A stretch of DNA of 64,000 bases from Cryobacterium cryoconiti (GTDB taxonomy: Bacteria > Actinomycetota > Actinomycetes > Actinomycetales > Microbacteriaceae): assembly GCF_004403065.1 (NCBI RefSeq), contig NZ_SOHA01000034.1, forward strand, positions 1 to 64,000, written 5' to 3'. The notes under the pieces are model-generated. The model worked only from the letters and a program-made list of their open reading frames with translations. It searched no databases and was not told where the DNA came from. This document shows, piece after piece, positions 18,646-26,658 of this stretch. The translations under genes and the position numbers were made by a program. Each line of letters begins with the position of its first letter. Within the stretch, counting starts at the first letter, position 1.

Positions 18646-18663
18646 CCCCCGCGTGAGCGGGGG
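18646..18663 (-). terminator. Original tRNA-Gln terminator, stranded at the far island end
   Basis: On the minus strand, 12 nt after the displaced tRNA-Gln tail, the hairpin CCCCCGC-TCAC-GCGGGGG is followed by TTTTTTT. This is a canonical terminator. It most likely ended tRNA-Gln transcription before the island inserted, and may also stop transcription from the beta-lactamase-fold gene. Confidence 0.85.
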
Positions 18664-18674
18664 CCTTATCTAAA

Positions 18675-18709
18675 GCTGGGGTACCTGGACTCGAACCAAG
18701 AACAACTGA
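18675..18709. repeat. Attachment-site copy (displaced tRNA-Gln 3' half)
   Basis: These 35 bp are identical to 35681-35715, which form the T-arm, acceptor 3' strand and part of the anticodon arm of tRNA-Gln. The match ends abruptly on both sides. It is followed on the minus strand by a terminator, as expected for the original tRNA 3' end. It marks the distal attachment site of the island. Confidence 0.9.
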
Positions 18710-18938
18710 TAGTCGTCTCGACCTTTTCGTCCACCCACACTGGGGGCAGAATCCCGCGGATTTCCGCGGTTTTCATGACGCTATTCTACCCGCTGGCACG
18801 GACTAGTACGGGTCCATTCTGGTTACGCAAAGGAGTTTTCGGTGCGTTTCTGGTCACAGCCTCCAGTGCGCCATAAACAGAGTGATGGGCTACTCGTTGG
18901 CCGAAGGCGGCGATCGATGTCTCGACCCGTCACATCGC

Positions 18939-19002
18939 TCGGTACTACGAGAATTGAACCCGCGACCCTTGAAGGTTCAGGCCTTAACTTGATCTTCACC
19001 GA
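18939..19002 (-). pseudogene. Possible degenerate tRNA remnant
   Basis: On the minus strand the 64 nt begin TCGGTGAAG and end GTAGTACCGA. The ends can pair (TCGGT with ACCGA), and a T-arm-like GGGTTCAATTC is present. There is no proper anticodon stem and the length is too short, so this is at best a decayed or truncated tRNA, such as island-borne tRNA debris. Confidence 0.25.
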
Positions 19003-19320
19003 ATGTATCGTAAAACTCGCGGATTCCCTTGTGTTTACCGGGAACCGGGCGGTTCACTGCCCCCAACTGTACGTCATCGTTTTGGGTCAAATAGAGAGAA
19101 ATTTGATGAGTAAATGATGACCATCTGAACCTCTTTAGGCGACACGACAGGACCAACCACCGACCGTGATCGATCACCCGACCCAGCGAACGCAACTAGG
19201 CTGATTTCTGACATCCTTATCGATGTCAGCGACCTCGTTCCGCGACAGCCCGGAGTTCCCAACACGCCAGGGCAGAGGAAGCACCCCGTCTACGCGTTCG
19301 ACCGCCTGTCCGACTTCCAG

Positions 19321-19359
19321 GGCCGATCGGCGAACCGTTACCGCTACGGCCGATCGGCC
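19321..19359. promoter_or_regulatory. Paired palindromic sites upstream of the ABC exporter
   Basis: Two copies of GGCCGATCGGC, each palindromic in its centre CCGATCGG, start 27 nt apart and end 16 nt before the exporter start codon. Repeated palindromes in this position suggest a repressor operator. No regulator gene is adjacent. Confidence 0.4.
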
Positions 19360-19375
19360 GTGGAAGAGGTGTGCC

Positions 19376-21157
19376 ATGGGTGACCTGTCCCGAACGAACG
19401 CGATCGAGCATGGCGTCGTTAAGACCGAGCCGTTCCGGTCGTTCCTCCGTCTGCTTCGGCCGTATCGCGGCCGACTTTCGCTGTCCACCCTGTCGTTTCT
19501 GGTGAAGGACAGCCCGGCTTGGCTACTCCCGCCACTGACCGCGGCGATCATCGACATCGTCGTCGCGCGCGGTCCCCTGCCCAACCTGTGGTTGCTGGCC
19601 GGTCTGGCGACCGTGCTGCTCACCCTGAACTACCCGTTCCATATGCTCTACGTGCGCGGCTCCAGCCTGGCCACTCGGTCGATGGCGGTCGACGTGCGCA
19701 ATGCACTGACCGAGCGGCTGCAGCGTCTGTCGATCGGGTTCCACAACCGGCAGAGCGCCTCGATCGTGCAGACCAAGGTGGTGCGAGACGTCGAGAACCT
19801 CGAGCTGATGATGCAGCAGGCGTTCCCGACCGTGCTCTCCACCGTGTTCACCCTCACCGGGGCGATCGTGATCACCGCGATCGCGGTGCCCGCGTTCGTG
19901 GGCGTCTTCGCGATCACCGTGCCAGTTGCCGCGCTGCTTGTGCGCTACATCCGCACCCGGGCGGGGGCACGCAACGAGAACTTCCGGCTCGAGGTGGAAC
20001 GATTCTCGGCCGGGGTCGGCGAGATGGCTGCGCTCATCCCGATCACCCGCGGCCACGGGCTCGAGCTGGTGGCCTCGAAGCGGGTCGCCGGGCAGGCCCG
20101 CAGCGTCAGTATCGCCGGGCAGGAACTGGACACTCTCAACGGCCGGTTCGGTGCGTTCTCCTGGGTCTCCTACCAGATACTCGGCGTGGCGTGCCTGGTC
20201 GGGGCATCCGCTGCCTCGATCACCCAGCTGATCCCGATCACGCCGGGCCAGGTCGTGCTGCTCAGCACCTACTTCACGGTGCTGACCGGGGGAATCGTTA
20301 ACCTGCTCAATGTCACGCCGGTGGTCTCTCGCGGGCTCGAGTCGATGCGGTCGATCGCGGAGATCATGGAGGAGCCCGACGTCGAGGTCAACGACGGCCG
20401 CGACCCGGTCGCCTCCGTCTCCGGGGCGATCGAGCTCGACGGAGTCACCTTCCGCTATCTCGGCGGACGCCCGGCCCTCACCGACATCACCATCTCGATC
20501 CGGGCCGGAGAGACCATCGCCCTGGTCGGGCCCTCCGGCTCCGGCAAGTCGACCCTGCTCAACCTCGTGCTCGGTTTCGTGCGCCCGACCACTGGCCGGG
20601 TCCTGCTCGACGGCCGCGACATGAACACCCTGGACATGCGCAGCGTGCGCAGCCACGTGTCGATCGTGCCGCAGGAATCCGTGCTATTCGAGGGCACGAT
20701 CCGCGACAACGTAGCCTACGGGCTCACCGGGGTCGACGATGAGAGCATCCTCAGCGCCCTGCGCGGCGCGAACGCGCTCGACATCCTCGGCCCTGCCGAT
20801 TCCCCGAGCGGCTCCGGCCTCGACGCCATCGTCGGCACCCGCGGCTCCGGCCTCTCCGGCGGGCAGCGGCAGCGCCTCGCGATCGCCCGCGCCCTCGTGC
20901 GCGATCCGCGCATCCTCATCCTCGACGAGCCCACCAGCGCGCTCGACGCCGACTCGGAGGGCAGGGTGAAGGATGCCCTGGCCACCCTGTTCCGGGACCG
21001 CACCACCCTCATCGCCGCGCACCGGCTCTCGACCATCCGGGAGGCGGACCGGATCGCCTACATCGAGAAGGGCCGGATCGTCGAGCTCGGCAGCCACGAT
21101 GAGCTGATGGCCCTCGGCAACCGCTACGCCCGCATCGTCTCCCGCCAGACCACCTGA
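19376..21157 (+). CDS. ABC exporter, fused permease-ATPase half-transporter
   Basis: The 593-aa protein has an N-terminal six-helix exporter domain (about residues 20-315) followed by an ATPase. Walker A GPSGSGKST is near residue 387, the signature LSGGQRQRLAIARAL and Walker B ILILDEPTSALDADS follow, then the switch in IAAHRLSTI. It would work as a homodimer or with a second half-transporter, which is absent here. I chose ATG 19376 for its AGAGG site 7 nt upstream; the open frame before it looks non-coding. It is followed at 30 nt by the CE7 esterase, so the two are probably co-transcribed. The substrate is unknown. Confidence 0.9.
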   Translation: MGDLSRTNAIEHGVVKTEPFRSFLRLLRPYRGRLSLSTLSFLVKDSPAWLLPPLTAAIIDIVVARGPLPNLWLLAGLATVLLTLNYPFHMLYVRGSSLATRSMAVDVRNALTERLQRLSIGFHNRQSASIVQTKVVRDVENLELMMQQAFPTVLSTVFTLTGAIVITAIAVPAFVGVFAITVPVAALLVRYIRTRAGARNENFRLEVERFSAGVGEMAALIPITRGHGLELVASKRVAGQARSVSIAGQELDTLNGRFGAFSWVSYQILGVACLVGASAASITQLIPITPGQVVLLSTYFTVLTGGIVNLLNVTPVVSRGLESMRSIAEIMEEPDVEVNDGRDPVASVSGAIELDGVTFRYLGGRPALTDITISIRAGETIALVGPSGSGKSTLLNLVLGFVRPTTGRVLLDGRDMNTLDMRSVRSHVSIVPQESVLFEGTIRDNVAYGLTGVDDESILSALRGANALDILGPADSPSGSGLDAIVGTRGSGLSGGQRQRLAIARALVRDPRILILDEPTSALDADSEGRVKDALATLFRDRTTLIAAHRLSTIREADRIAYIEKGRIVELGSHDELMALGNRYARIVSRQTT

Positions 21158-21186
21158 CCCTGCCCACCCAGTAGAAAGGCCCTGCA

Positions 21187-22155
21187 ATGCCCCGTTTCGA
21201 CCTCAGCCTCCCGGAGCTCCGGGAGTATCGCCCCCAGGTCACCGAACCGGCCGACTTCGACGACTTCTGGCGCCGCACGCTCGCCGAAGCCCGCCGCTCC
21301 CCCACCGAACCCCGGCTGACCCGGCAGGAGTCACCGCTGACCCAGGTCGAGGTGTTCGACCTGGTGTTCCCCGGCTTCGGCGGCCAGCCGGTGCACGCCT
21401 GGTACCTGCTCCCGGCCGGCACCACCGGGCGCCTGCCCGCGATGGTCGAGTACAACGGCTACGGTGGCGGCCGCGGCCTCCCTCACGAGAGGCTGGCCTG
21501 GGTCACCGCCGGCTACGCCTACCTGTTCATGGACACCCGCGGCCAGGGCAGCGTCTGGGGCTCAGGCGGCGACACGCCGGACCCGAACGGCACCGGGCCA
21601 TCCGTGCCCGGATTCATGACCCGGGGCATCGAATCACCACACGACCACTACTACCGCCGCGTCTACACGGACGCCGTGCGCGCGATCGACGCCATCCGCA
21701 CCCTGGACCGGGTTGACCCCGCTCGCGTCGCCGTGTGCGGAGGCAGCCAAGGTGGCGGCATCGCCCTAGCCGCCGCCGGTCTCACCGACGGGCTCGCCGG
21801 CGTGCTGCCGGAGGTGCCGTTCCTCTGCCATTTCGAGCGGGCCGTCGGGATGACCGACGAGGACCCGTACCAGGAGATCGTGCGCTACCTCTCCGTACAC
21901 CGGAACCGTACGGAGCAGACCTTCCGCACCCTCTCGTACCTCGACGGGGTGAACTTCGCTGCCCGCGCAACGGCTCCAGCGCTGTTCTCGGTGGGCCTGC
22001 TCGACCCGGTCTGTCCGCCCTCGACGGTATTCGCGGCCTTCAACCGCTACGGCGGAGATGCAGAAATTGAGGTCTACCCGTTCAACCAGCACGAGGGCGG
22101 CGGCGGGCACCACTGGGTGCGCCAGGCGGCCTGGCTAGAGCACGTGCTGAGCTGA
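21187..22155 (+). CDS. CE7-family acetyl esterase (acetylxylan esterase/cephalosporin-C deacetylase type)
   Basis: The 322-aa alpha/beta hydrolase matches the CE7 family in length and motifs. The nucleophile is Ser187 in CGGSQGGG, the acid is Asp273 in GLLDPVCPPST and the base is His302 in NQHEGGG. An RGQG motif (residues 118-121) lies in the oxyanion region. CE7 enzymes remove acetyl groups from short xylo- or other oligosaccharides and from cephalosporin C. With no signal peptide it would act on imported sugars. Beside the mannoside genes, deacetylation of acetylated manno-oligosaccharides is a reasonable guess. Confidence 0.9.
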   Translation: MPRFDLSLPELREYRPQVTEPADFDDFWRRTLAEARRSPTEPRLTRQESPLTQVEVFDLVFPGFGGQPVHAWYLLPAGTTGRLPAMVEYNGYGGGRGLPHERLAWVTAGYAYLFMDTRGQGSVWGSGGDTPDPNGTGPSVPGFMTRGIESPHDHYYRRVYTDAVRAIDAIRTLDRVDPARVAVCGGSQGGGIALAAAGLTDGLAGVLPEVPFLCHFERAVGMTDEDPYQEIVRYLSVHRNRTEQTFRTLSYLDGVNFAARATAPALFSVGLLDPVCPPSTVFAAFNRYGGDAEIEVYPFNQHEGGGGHHWVRQAAWLEHVLS

Positions 22156-22185
22156 GCTAAGGATTCGTGCCCAAGCGCTCCACGC

Positions 22186-23193
22186 TCAGCGCGGCGGCGG
22201 TATTTCCCCGGACCCGCGGTGTATCAGCCGGGTGGGGATCTCGAGCTGTTTCGTGAATTCGGAGGGATCGGCCAGCCGCTCGAGCGCGAGCCGGGCGGCC
22301 GTTCGGCCGAGCTCCATGGTGTCGTAGGCGACCACGGAGATACCGAGGGCATCCGCCAGTTCGAAGTCATCGAAGCCGATGAAGGCGACCGCAGGTTCCC
22401 GGTCCCGGAGCACGCGGACGGCCCCCGCGCTCGCACGGTTGTTACCGCCGACGATCGCGGTCGGCGGGTCCGCTTGGTCGAGGAGAGCACGCACGGCCTG
22501 CTCGGCCGAGACGGCCGGATCGTCGTCGACGCGCTCCCACCGGGCCGTATCCATCACCCCGACCTCACGAAGCGCCTCTCGGTAGCCCGCGAGACGCTCG
22601 CGCAACGTGTACATCGCGGACGGGTTGCTGACGAAGCCGATCTTCCGGTGGCCGAGCGCCGTCAATGACCGTACCGCGTCCGCCATGCCTTGGCGGTTCT
22701 GAAGCACCACGGAATCGGCGAGCAGGTTGCGGGCGGGCCGGTCGACGCTGATTACGGGCGTTCCCAACTGCCGTTCGCCGTCAAGGTACGACTGGTCATC
22801 CGCGACGGGAATCAGCAGAAGCGCGCGCACCCGCTGCGCGAGCAGGGCGTCCACGACAATCTCCTCGCTCTCCGGGGTGTCGTCTGTGGTCGCCAACACC
22901 ATCGTCAGCCCGCTTTCGGCGAGCTCCCTTTCAATCCCCGCTGCGACGTGGAAGTAGAACGGGTTCCTGAGATCTCCGATCACGAAGGCGACCGTGTTGG
23001 ACACCCCGCCCCGGCGGAGGCTCCTCGCGAGGTTGTTCGGTCGGAAGCGCAGCCGTTTAGCCGCGCCGAGCACCCGCTCCCGGGTCTCCGGGCTCACATT
23101 GCCTGCCCCGGCGAACACCCGGGACACGGTCTTGGAACTGACGCCTGCCAGCCGAGCAACGTCAGCGAGGGTCGCGCGGGACTGGGTGTTCAT
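22186..23193 (-). CDS. LacI-family transcriptional regulator
   Basis: This 335-aa repressor has the N-terminal LacI helix-turn-helix TLADVARLAGVSSKTVSRVFAG (residues 8-29), the hinge with NNLARSLRRG, and a periplasmic-binding-protein-like sugar domain ending near GFDDFELADALGISVVAYD. ATG 23193 is preceded by AGGA at suitable distance. It is divergent from the sugar transport operon across 282 nt and probably represses it until an oligosaccharide or product binds. Confidence 0.92.
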   Translation of the reverse strand: MNTQSRATLADVARLAGVSSKTVSRVFAGAGNVSPETRERVLGAAKRLRFRPNNLARSLRRGGVSNTVAFVIGDLRNPFYFHVAAGIERELAESGLTMVLATTDDTPESEEIVVDALLAQRVRALLLIPVADDQSYLDGERQLGTPVISVDRPARNLLADSVVLQNRQGMADAVRSLTALGHRKIGFVSNPSAMYTLRERLAGYREALREVGVMDTARWERVDDDPAVSAEQAVRALLDQADPPTAIVGGNNRASAGAVRVLRDREPAVAFIGFDDFELADALGISVVAYDTMELGRTAARLALERLADPSEFTKQLEIPTRLIHRGSGEIPPPR

Positions 23194-23356
23194 ACGGGGA
23201 TCCTGAGCATGAATCCACTCTATGACAACGTAAGACATTTATGCAGACATTTTCGCTATGGATGCGAACATTTTTGCCCAGTAAACCCAATTGAATACAG
23301 GAAATCAGGCAGGTTGACGTAAAGAGGACACGATAAGACAGCGCTGACATTTGTGG

Positions 23357-23386
23357 TTGACACGGCCTTCTTCAGTCGCCTAACGT
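23357..23386 (+). promoter_or_regulatory. Sigma-70-like promoter of the mannoside operon
   Basis: TTGACA at 23357-23362 is followed after 18 nt by TAACGT at 23381-23386 (TANNNT type). It lies 90 nt upstream of the solute-binding protein gene, in the LacI/operon divergent region. No clear LacI palindrome was found around it. Confidence 0.55.
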
Positions 23387-23475
23387 TGCCCGCACAGCAA
23401 CACCGGAGATCCACGAGTCGCGAAGTCGCGGTCGTGCCTCAGCGGGTCGAGGGTGACACCGAACAGGAGAAACAG

Positions 23476-24771
23476 ATGGCAAAGAAGCTCATCGCAGGAG
23501 TGGCCGTTCTCGCGGCCACCGCATTGCTCGCCGGATGCTCGTCCGGGGCATCGAGTTCGAGCGACACCGGTAAGGTCACCGGTGAGATCACTGTCCTGAC
23601 CAACCGCACCGACATTGTCGACACGACGTTCAAGGACTACGCCGCCCAGTTCGAAAAGGCGTACCCGGGCACGAAGGTCAAGTTCGAGGCGATCGCGAAG
23701 TACGAGACCGATGTCGCGACCCGCATGTCGAGCGGCAGCTACGGCGACGTTCTCCTCATCCCGAACACGGTCACGAAGGCGCAGCTCCCCCAGTTCTTCG
23801 AGCCGCTCGACAGCGTCGAAAAGCTGGGCGAGACATACCGGTTCGTCAATGAGGCGGCGTACGACGGTGAGGCCTACGGCGTCGCCCAGACGGGCAATGC
23901 CCAGGGCATCGTCTACAACAAGAAGGTCTGGACGGCCGCGGGAATCACCGACCTCCCCACGACACCGACCGAGTTCCTCGCCGACCTCACACTGATCAAG
24001 GACAAGACCGACGCGGTCCCGTACTACACCAACTACAAGGACGGCTGGCCGCTGAGCCAGTGGGACGGTAACCGCGCCATCACGGGCGACGCCGACGAAT
24101 CCAACAAGCTGATCGTGTCCGACGCACCCTGGGCCAAGGGCCAGTACCACGAGGTCACCGATGGCTTGCTCTTTGACATCGTCAAGGACGGCCTCAGCGA
24201 GGAAGATCCCTCGACGACCGACTGGGAGACATCGAAGACCTCACTCGGCAGCGGCAAGGTTGCCTCAATGGTGCTCGGCTCCTGGTCGATCACCCAGATG
24301 CAGGACGCCGCGGTGACTGCGGGCGGCGCCAAGGAAGACATCGGCTACATGCCCTTCCCGTACCAGGTCGACGGCAAGTTCTACTCCACCGTTGCCGGCG
24401 ACTACAAGAACGGCATCAGCACCAAGTCCGAGAACAAGGCGACCGCTCGCGCCTGGATCGACTGGTTCGCCCAGAAGTCCGGTTACGCAGCGGAGCAGGG
24501 CGGCCTGTCCCCTCTGGTCGACGGTGAGGTCCCCGCAGTTCTGGACGACTTCACCACGGCGGGCGTGGAGTACCTCGAGTTGACCCCGGCCCCGGCCGGC
24601 AAGGAGACCCTCGAGAACGACATCGTCAGCTCCTCCGAGATCGACCTCACCGGCAACATCTACCGGGCAAAGCTCATCGATATCGCACGCGGCGCAGCAG
24701 AGGGCGACAAGGCCTCCTACTTCGCTGAACTGAACAAGAAGTGGGCCGACGCGGTCAAGTCCGTCGGCTAG
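23476..24771 (+). CDS. Sugar ABC transporter substrate-binding lipoprotein
   Basis: The 431-aa protein starts MAKKLIAGVAVLAATALLAGCSSG, a lipoprotein signal peptide with the lipobox LLAGC and the lipidated Cys at residue 21. The mature part is a family 1 extracellular solute-binding protein, with VLTNRTDIVDTTFKDYAAQFEKAYPG at its N-terminus. AGGAGA ends 5 nt before the ATG. It would capture oligosaccharides outside the membrane and hand them to the two permeases that follow. Confidence 0.94.
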   Translation: MAKKLIAGVAVLAATALLAGCSSGASSSSDTGKVTGEITVLTNRTDIVDTTFKDYAAQFEKAYPGTKVKFEAIAKYETDVATRMSSGSYGDVLLIPNTVTKAQLPQFFEPLDSVEKLGETYRFVNEAAYDGEAYGVAQTGNAQGIVYNKKVWTAAGITDLPTTPTEFLADLTLIKDKTDAVPYYTNYKDGWPLSQWDGNRAITGDADESNKLIVSDAPWAKGQYHEVTDGLLFDIVKDGLSEEDPSTTDWETSKTSLGSGKVASMVLGSWSITQMQDAAVTAGGAKEDIGYMPFPYQVDGKFYSTVAGDYKNGISTKSENKATARAWIDWFAQKSGYAAEQGGLSPLVDGEVPAVLDDFTTAGVEYLELTPAPAGKETLENDIVSSSEIDLTGNIYRAKLIDIARGAAEGDKASYFAELNKKWADAVKSVG

Positions 24772-24862
24772 AAGTCCGAACGCACCGAAGCGCCAACAGC
24801 ACCACCAGAACGCCGCACGACAGTGCGCAAAGTGGGGAGTATCCCCAAAGAAAGGATGCCGG

Positions 24863-25837
24863 ATGTCTCAACAACTGGCTCGCCGGGCACCCGGGGATAC
24901 TCTCCGCAAACTGAACCCGCGGAGAATCACCAGCCGCTTCACCCGCACCGAGGTGCGGCAAGGAAAGACCCACACGGCCATCGTGATGCCCTGGCTGTTC
25001 CTGGCCATTCCGCTGGCATTGCTGCTGACGTTCACGTACATCCCGGTCGGCAACATGATCTGGTACAGCTTCACCTCCTGGGACGGCCTCGACCAGAACA
25101 AGGAAGTCGTCGGCTTCGACAACTTCCTTCGCATCTTCACCCAGCCGCAGTACTGGCAGGTGTTCGCGGTCAGCCTCTACTACTTCGCCGCTTCCTTCCT
25201 GCAGATGGCCCTGGCACTCTACTTCGCCACCATCCTCAGCTTCAAGACCCGCTTCCGGAGCCTGTTCAAGGGAATCCTGTTCTTCCCTTACCTGATCAAC
25301 GCAGTTGCCATCGCGTTCATTTTTCTGTTCTTCTTCCGGCCCGGCGGCACCCTCGACGCGGTCCTCGGCTTCCTGGGAATGGGCGGTCTCTCCACCCAGT
25401 GGCTAGGCAACCCGGAAGTCGTCAACTACTCGCTGGCCGGCGTCGCCATCTGGCGCTACATCGGCCTCAACTTCGTGCTCTTCCTCGGTGCGATCCAGTC
25501 GATCCCCGGTGAACTGTACGAGGCGGCCGACCTCGACGGAGCCAACAAGTGGCACCAGTTCCGCTACATCATCGCCCCCGGCATCCAGCGCATCATCAGC
25601 CTCTCCTTCATCCTCGCCATCGCCGGCAGCCTGTCAGCCTTCGAACTGCCATTCATCATCACTGGCGGAGCCAACGGCAGCACGACCTTCGTGATCCAGA
25701 CGATCCAGACGGCCTTCGTGTTCCGCAAGGTCGGGCTCGCCTCGGCCATGGCCGTGATCCTGCTGATCATCGTGCTGCTCGTCACCTGGATCCAGCGCAA
25801 GGTCGTCCCCGACGAGAAAGTGACCCTGTCCTCATGA
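24863..25837 (+). CDS. Sugar ABC transporter permease (MalF/UgpA type)
   Basis: The 324-aa permease has six main membrane segments from about residue 40 onward. The ATPase-contact EAA motif is EAADLDGANKWHQFRYIIAPG near residue 218. It forms a heterodimer with the next permease, whose start overlaps its stop codon by 4 nt (ATGA). No dedicated ATPase is encoded in the operon, so a shared MsiK-type ATPase elsewhere must energise it. Confidence 0.93.
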   Translation: MSQQLARRAPGDTLRKLNPRRITSRFTRTEVRQGKTHTAIVMPWLFLAIPLALLLTFTYIPVGNMIWYSFTSWDGLDQNKEVVGFDNFLRIFTQPQYWQVFAVSLYYFAASFLQMALALYFATILSFKTRFRSLFKGILFFPYLINAVAIAFIFLFFFRPGGTLDAVLGFLGMGGLSTQWLGNPEVVNYSLAGVAIWRYIGLNFVLFLGAIQSIPGELYEAADLDGANKWHQFRYIIAPGIQRIISLSFILAIAGSLSAFELPFIITGGANGSTTFVIQTIQTAFVFRKVGLASAMAVILLIIVLLVTWIQRKVVPDEKVTLSS

Positions 25838-26658
25838 TCCGCACCCTCTGGACCACCGGAAAATACGTTTCCCTCGTTCTCGGCTCGCTCGTAGCCCTCG
25901 TGCCGATCATCGTGATCGTCTTCGCGTCACTTAAGACGAACACCGAATACGCCACCTCCGGTCCCCTCGTCCCGCCGGAGAACTGGCTCAACTTCGGCAA
26001 TTTCGTCACGGCTTTCGTCAAAGGCCGGATGCTCACCGGCTTCCTCAACACAACGTTCATCGCCGTCGTCTCGGTGACCGGCACCATCCTGATCGGCACC
26101 ATGGCCGCCTACGTGCTCGACCGGTTCGAGTTCCGCTTCAAGAAGCTCGTCTTCGCGCTCTTCCTGATCGCCACCCTGGTGCCCGCCGTGACCACCCAGG
26201 TGGCCACCTACCAGGTCGTCAACTGGTTCCACCTCGTGAATACCCATGGCGCAGCGATCATCCTGTTCATGGGCACCGACATCCTCTCGATCTACATCTT
26301 CATCCAGTTCATGCAGTCGATCCCCCGCTCGCTCGACGAAGCCGCCATGCTCGACGGCGCCAGCCGGCTCGGTATCTACTGGCGGATCATCCTCCCGCTG
26401 CTCGGCCCGGCCATCGCCACGGTCGTCATCATCAAGGGGATCGCGATCTACAACGAGTTCTACATCCCCTACCTCTACATGCCCAGTCAGGACCTGGCAG
26501 TGATCAGCACCTCACTGTTCCGCTTCCAGGGGCCGTACGGCGCCCAATGGGAGGTCATCGCGGCCGGCATCATGATCGTGATCCTGCCAACGCTGATCAT
26601 CTTCCTCTTCTTGCAACGATTCATCTATAACGGCGTGACCTCAGGAGCTACCAAGTAA
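25834..26658 (+). CDS. Sugar ABC transporter permease (MalG/UgpE type)
   Basis: This 274-aa permease has six membrane segments and the EAA motif DEAAMLDGASRLGIYWRIILP near residue 168. It is the second permease of the importer. ATG 25834 overlaps the upstream stop codon. Its own TAA shares an A with the ATG of the GH2 gene (TAATG), so translation is coupled along the operon. Confidence 0.93.
   Translation: MIRTLWTTGKYVSLVLGSLVALVPIIVIVFASLKTNTEYATSGPLVPPENWLNFGNFVTAFVKGRMLTGFLNTTFIAVVSVTGTILIGTMAAYVLDRFEFRFKKLVFALFLIATLVPAVTTQVATYQVVNWFHLVNTHGAAIILFMGTDILSIYIFIQFMQSIPRSLDEAAMLDGASRLGIYWRIILPLLGPAIATVVIIKGIAIYNEFYIPYLYMPSQDLAVISTSLFRFQGPYGAQWEVIAAGIMIVILPTLIIFLFLQRFIYNGVTSGATK

Larger units (their letters stand above)
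18710..19375. other. Gene-free left end of the island
   Basis: No convincing coding region is found in these 666 nt. They hold a hairpin CCGCGGA-TT-TCCGCGG followed by TTTT at 18754-18773, a tRNA-like remnant at 18939-19002, and two palindromic GGCCGATCGGC copies 27 nt apart (19321 and 19348) just upstream of the ABC exporter gene. Confidence 0.6.

Noticed and set aside
18842-19117. Possible 91-codon gene at the left end of the island
   Set aside because: It crosses the tRNA-like remnant, lacks a ribosome site and has no protein-like motif.
23231-23352. LacI operator from repeated GACATTT motifs (23234, 23246, 23346)
   Set aside because: They are direct repeats, not the inverted repeat expected for LacI-family binding; too short to support.
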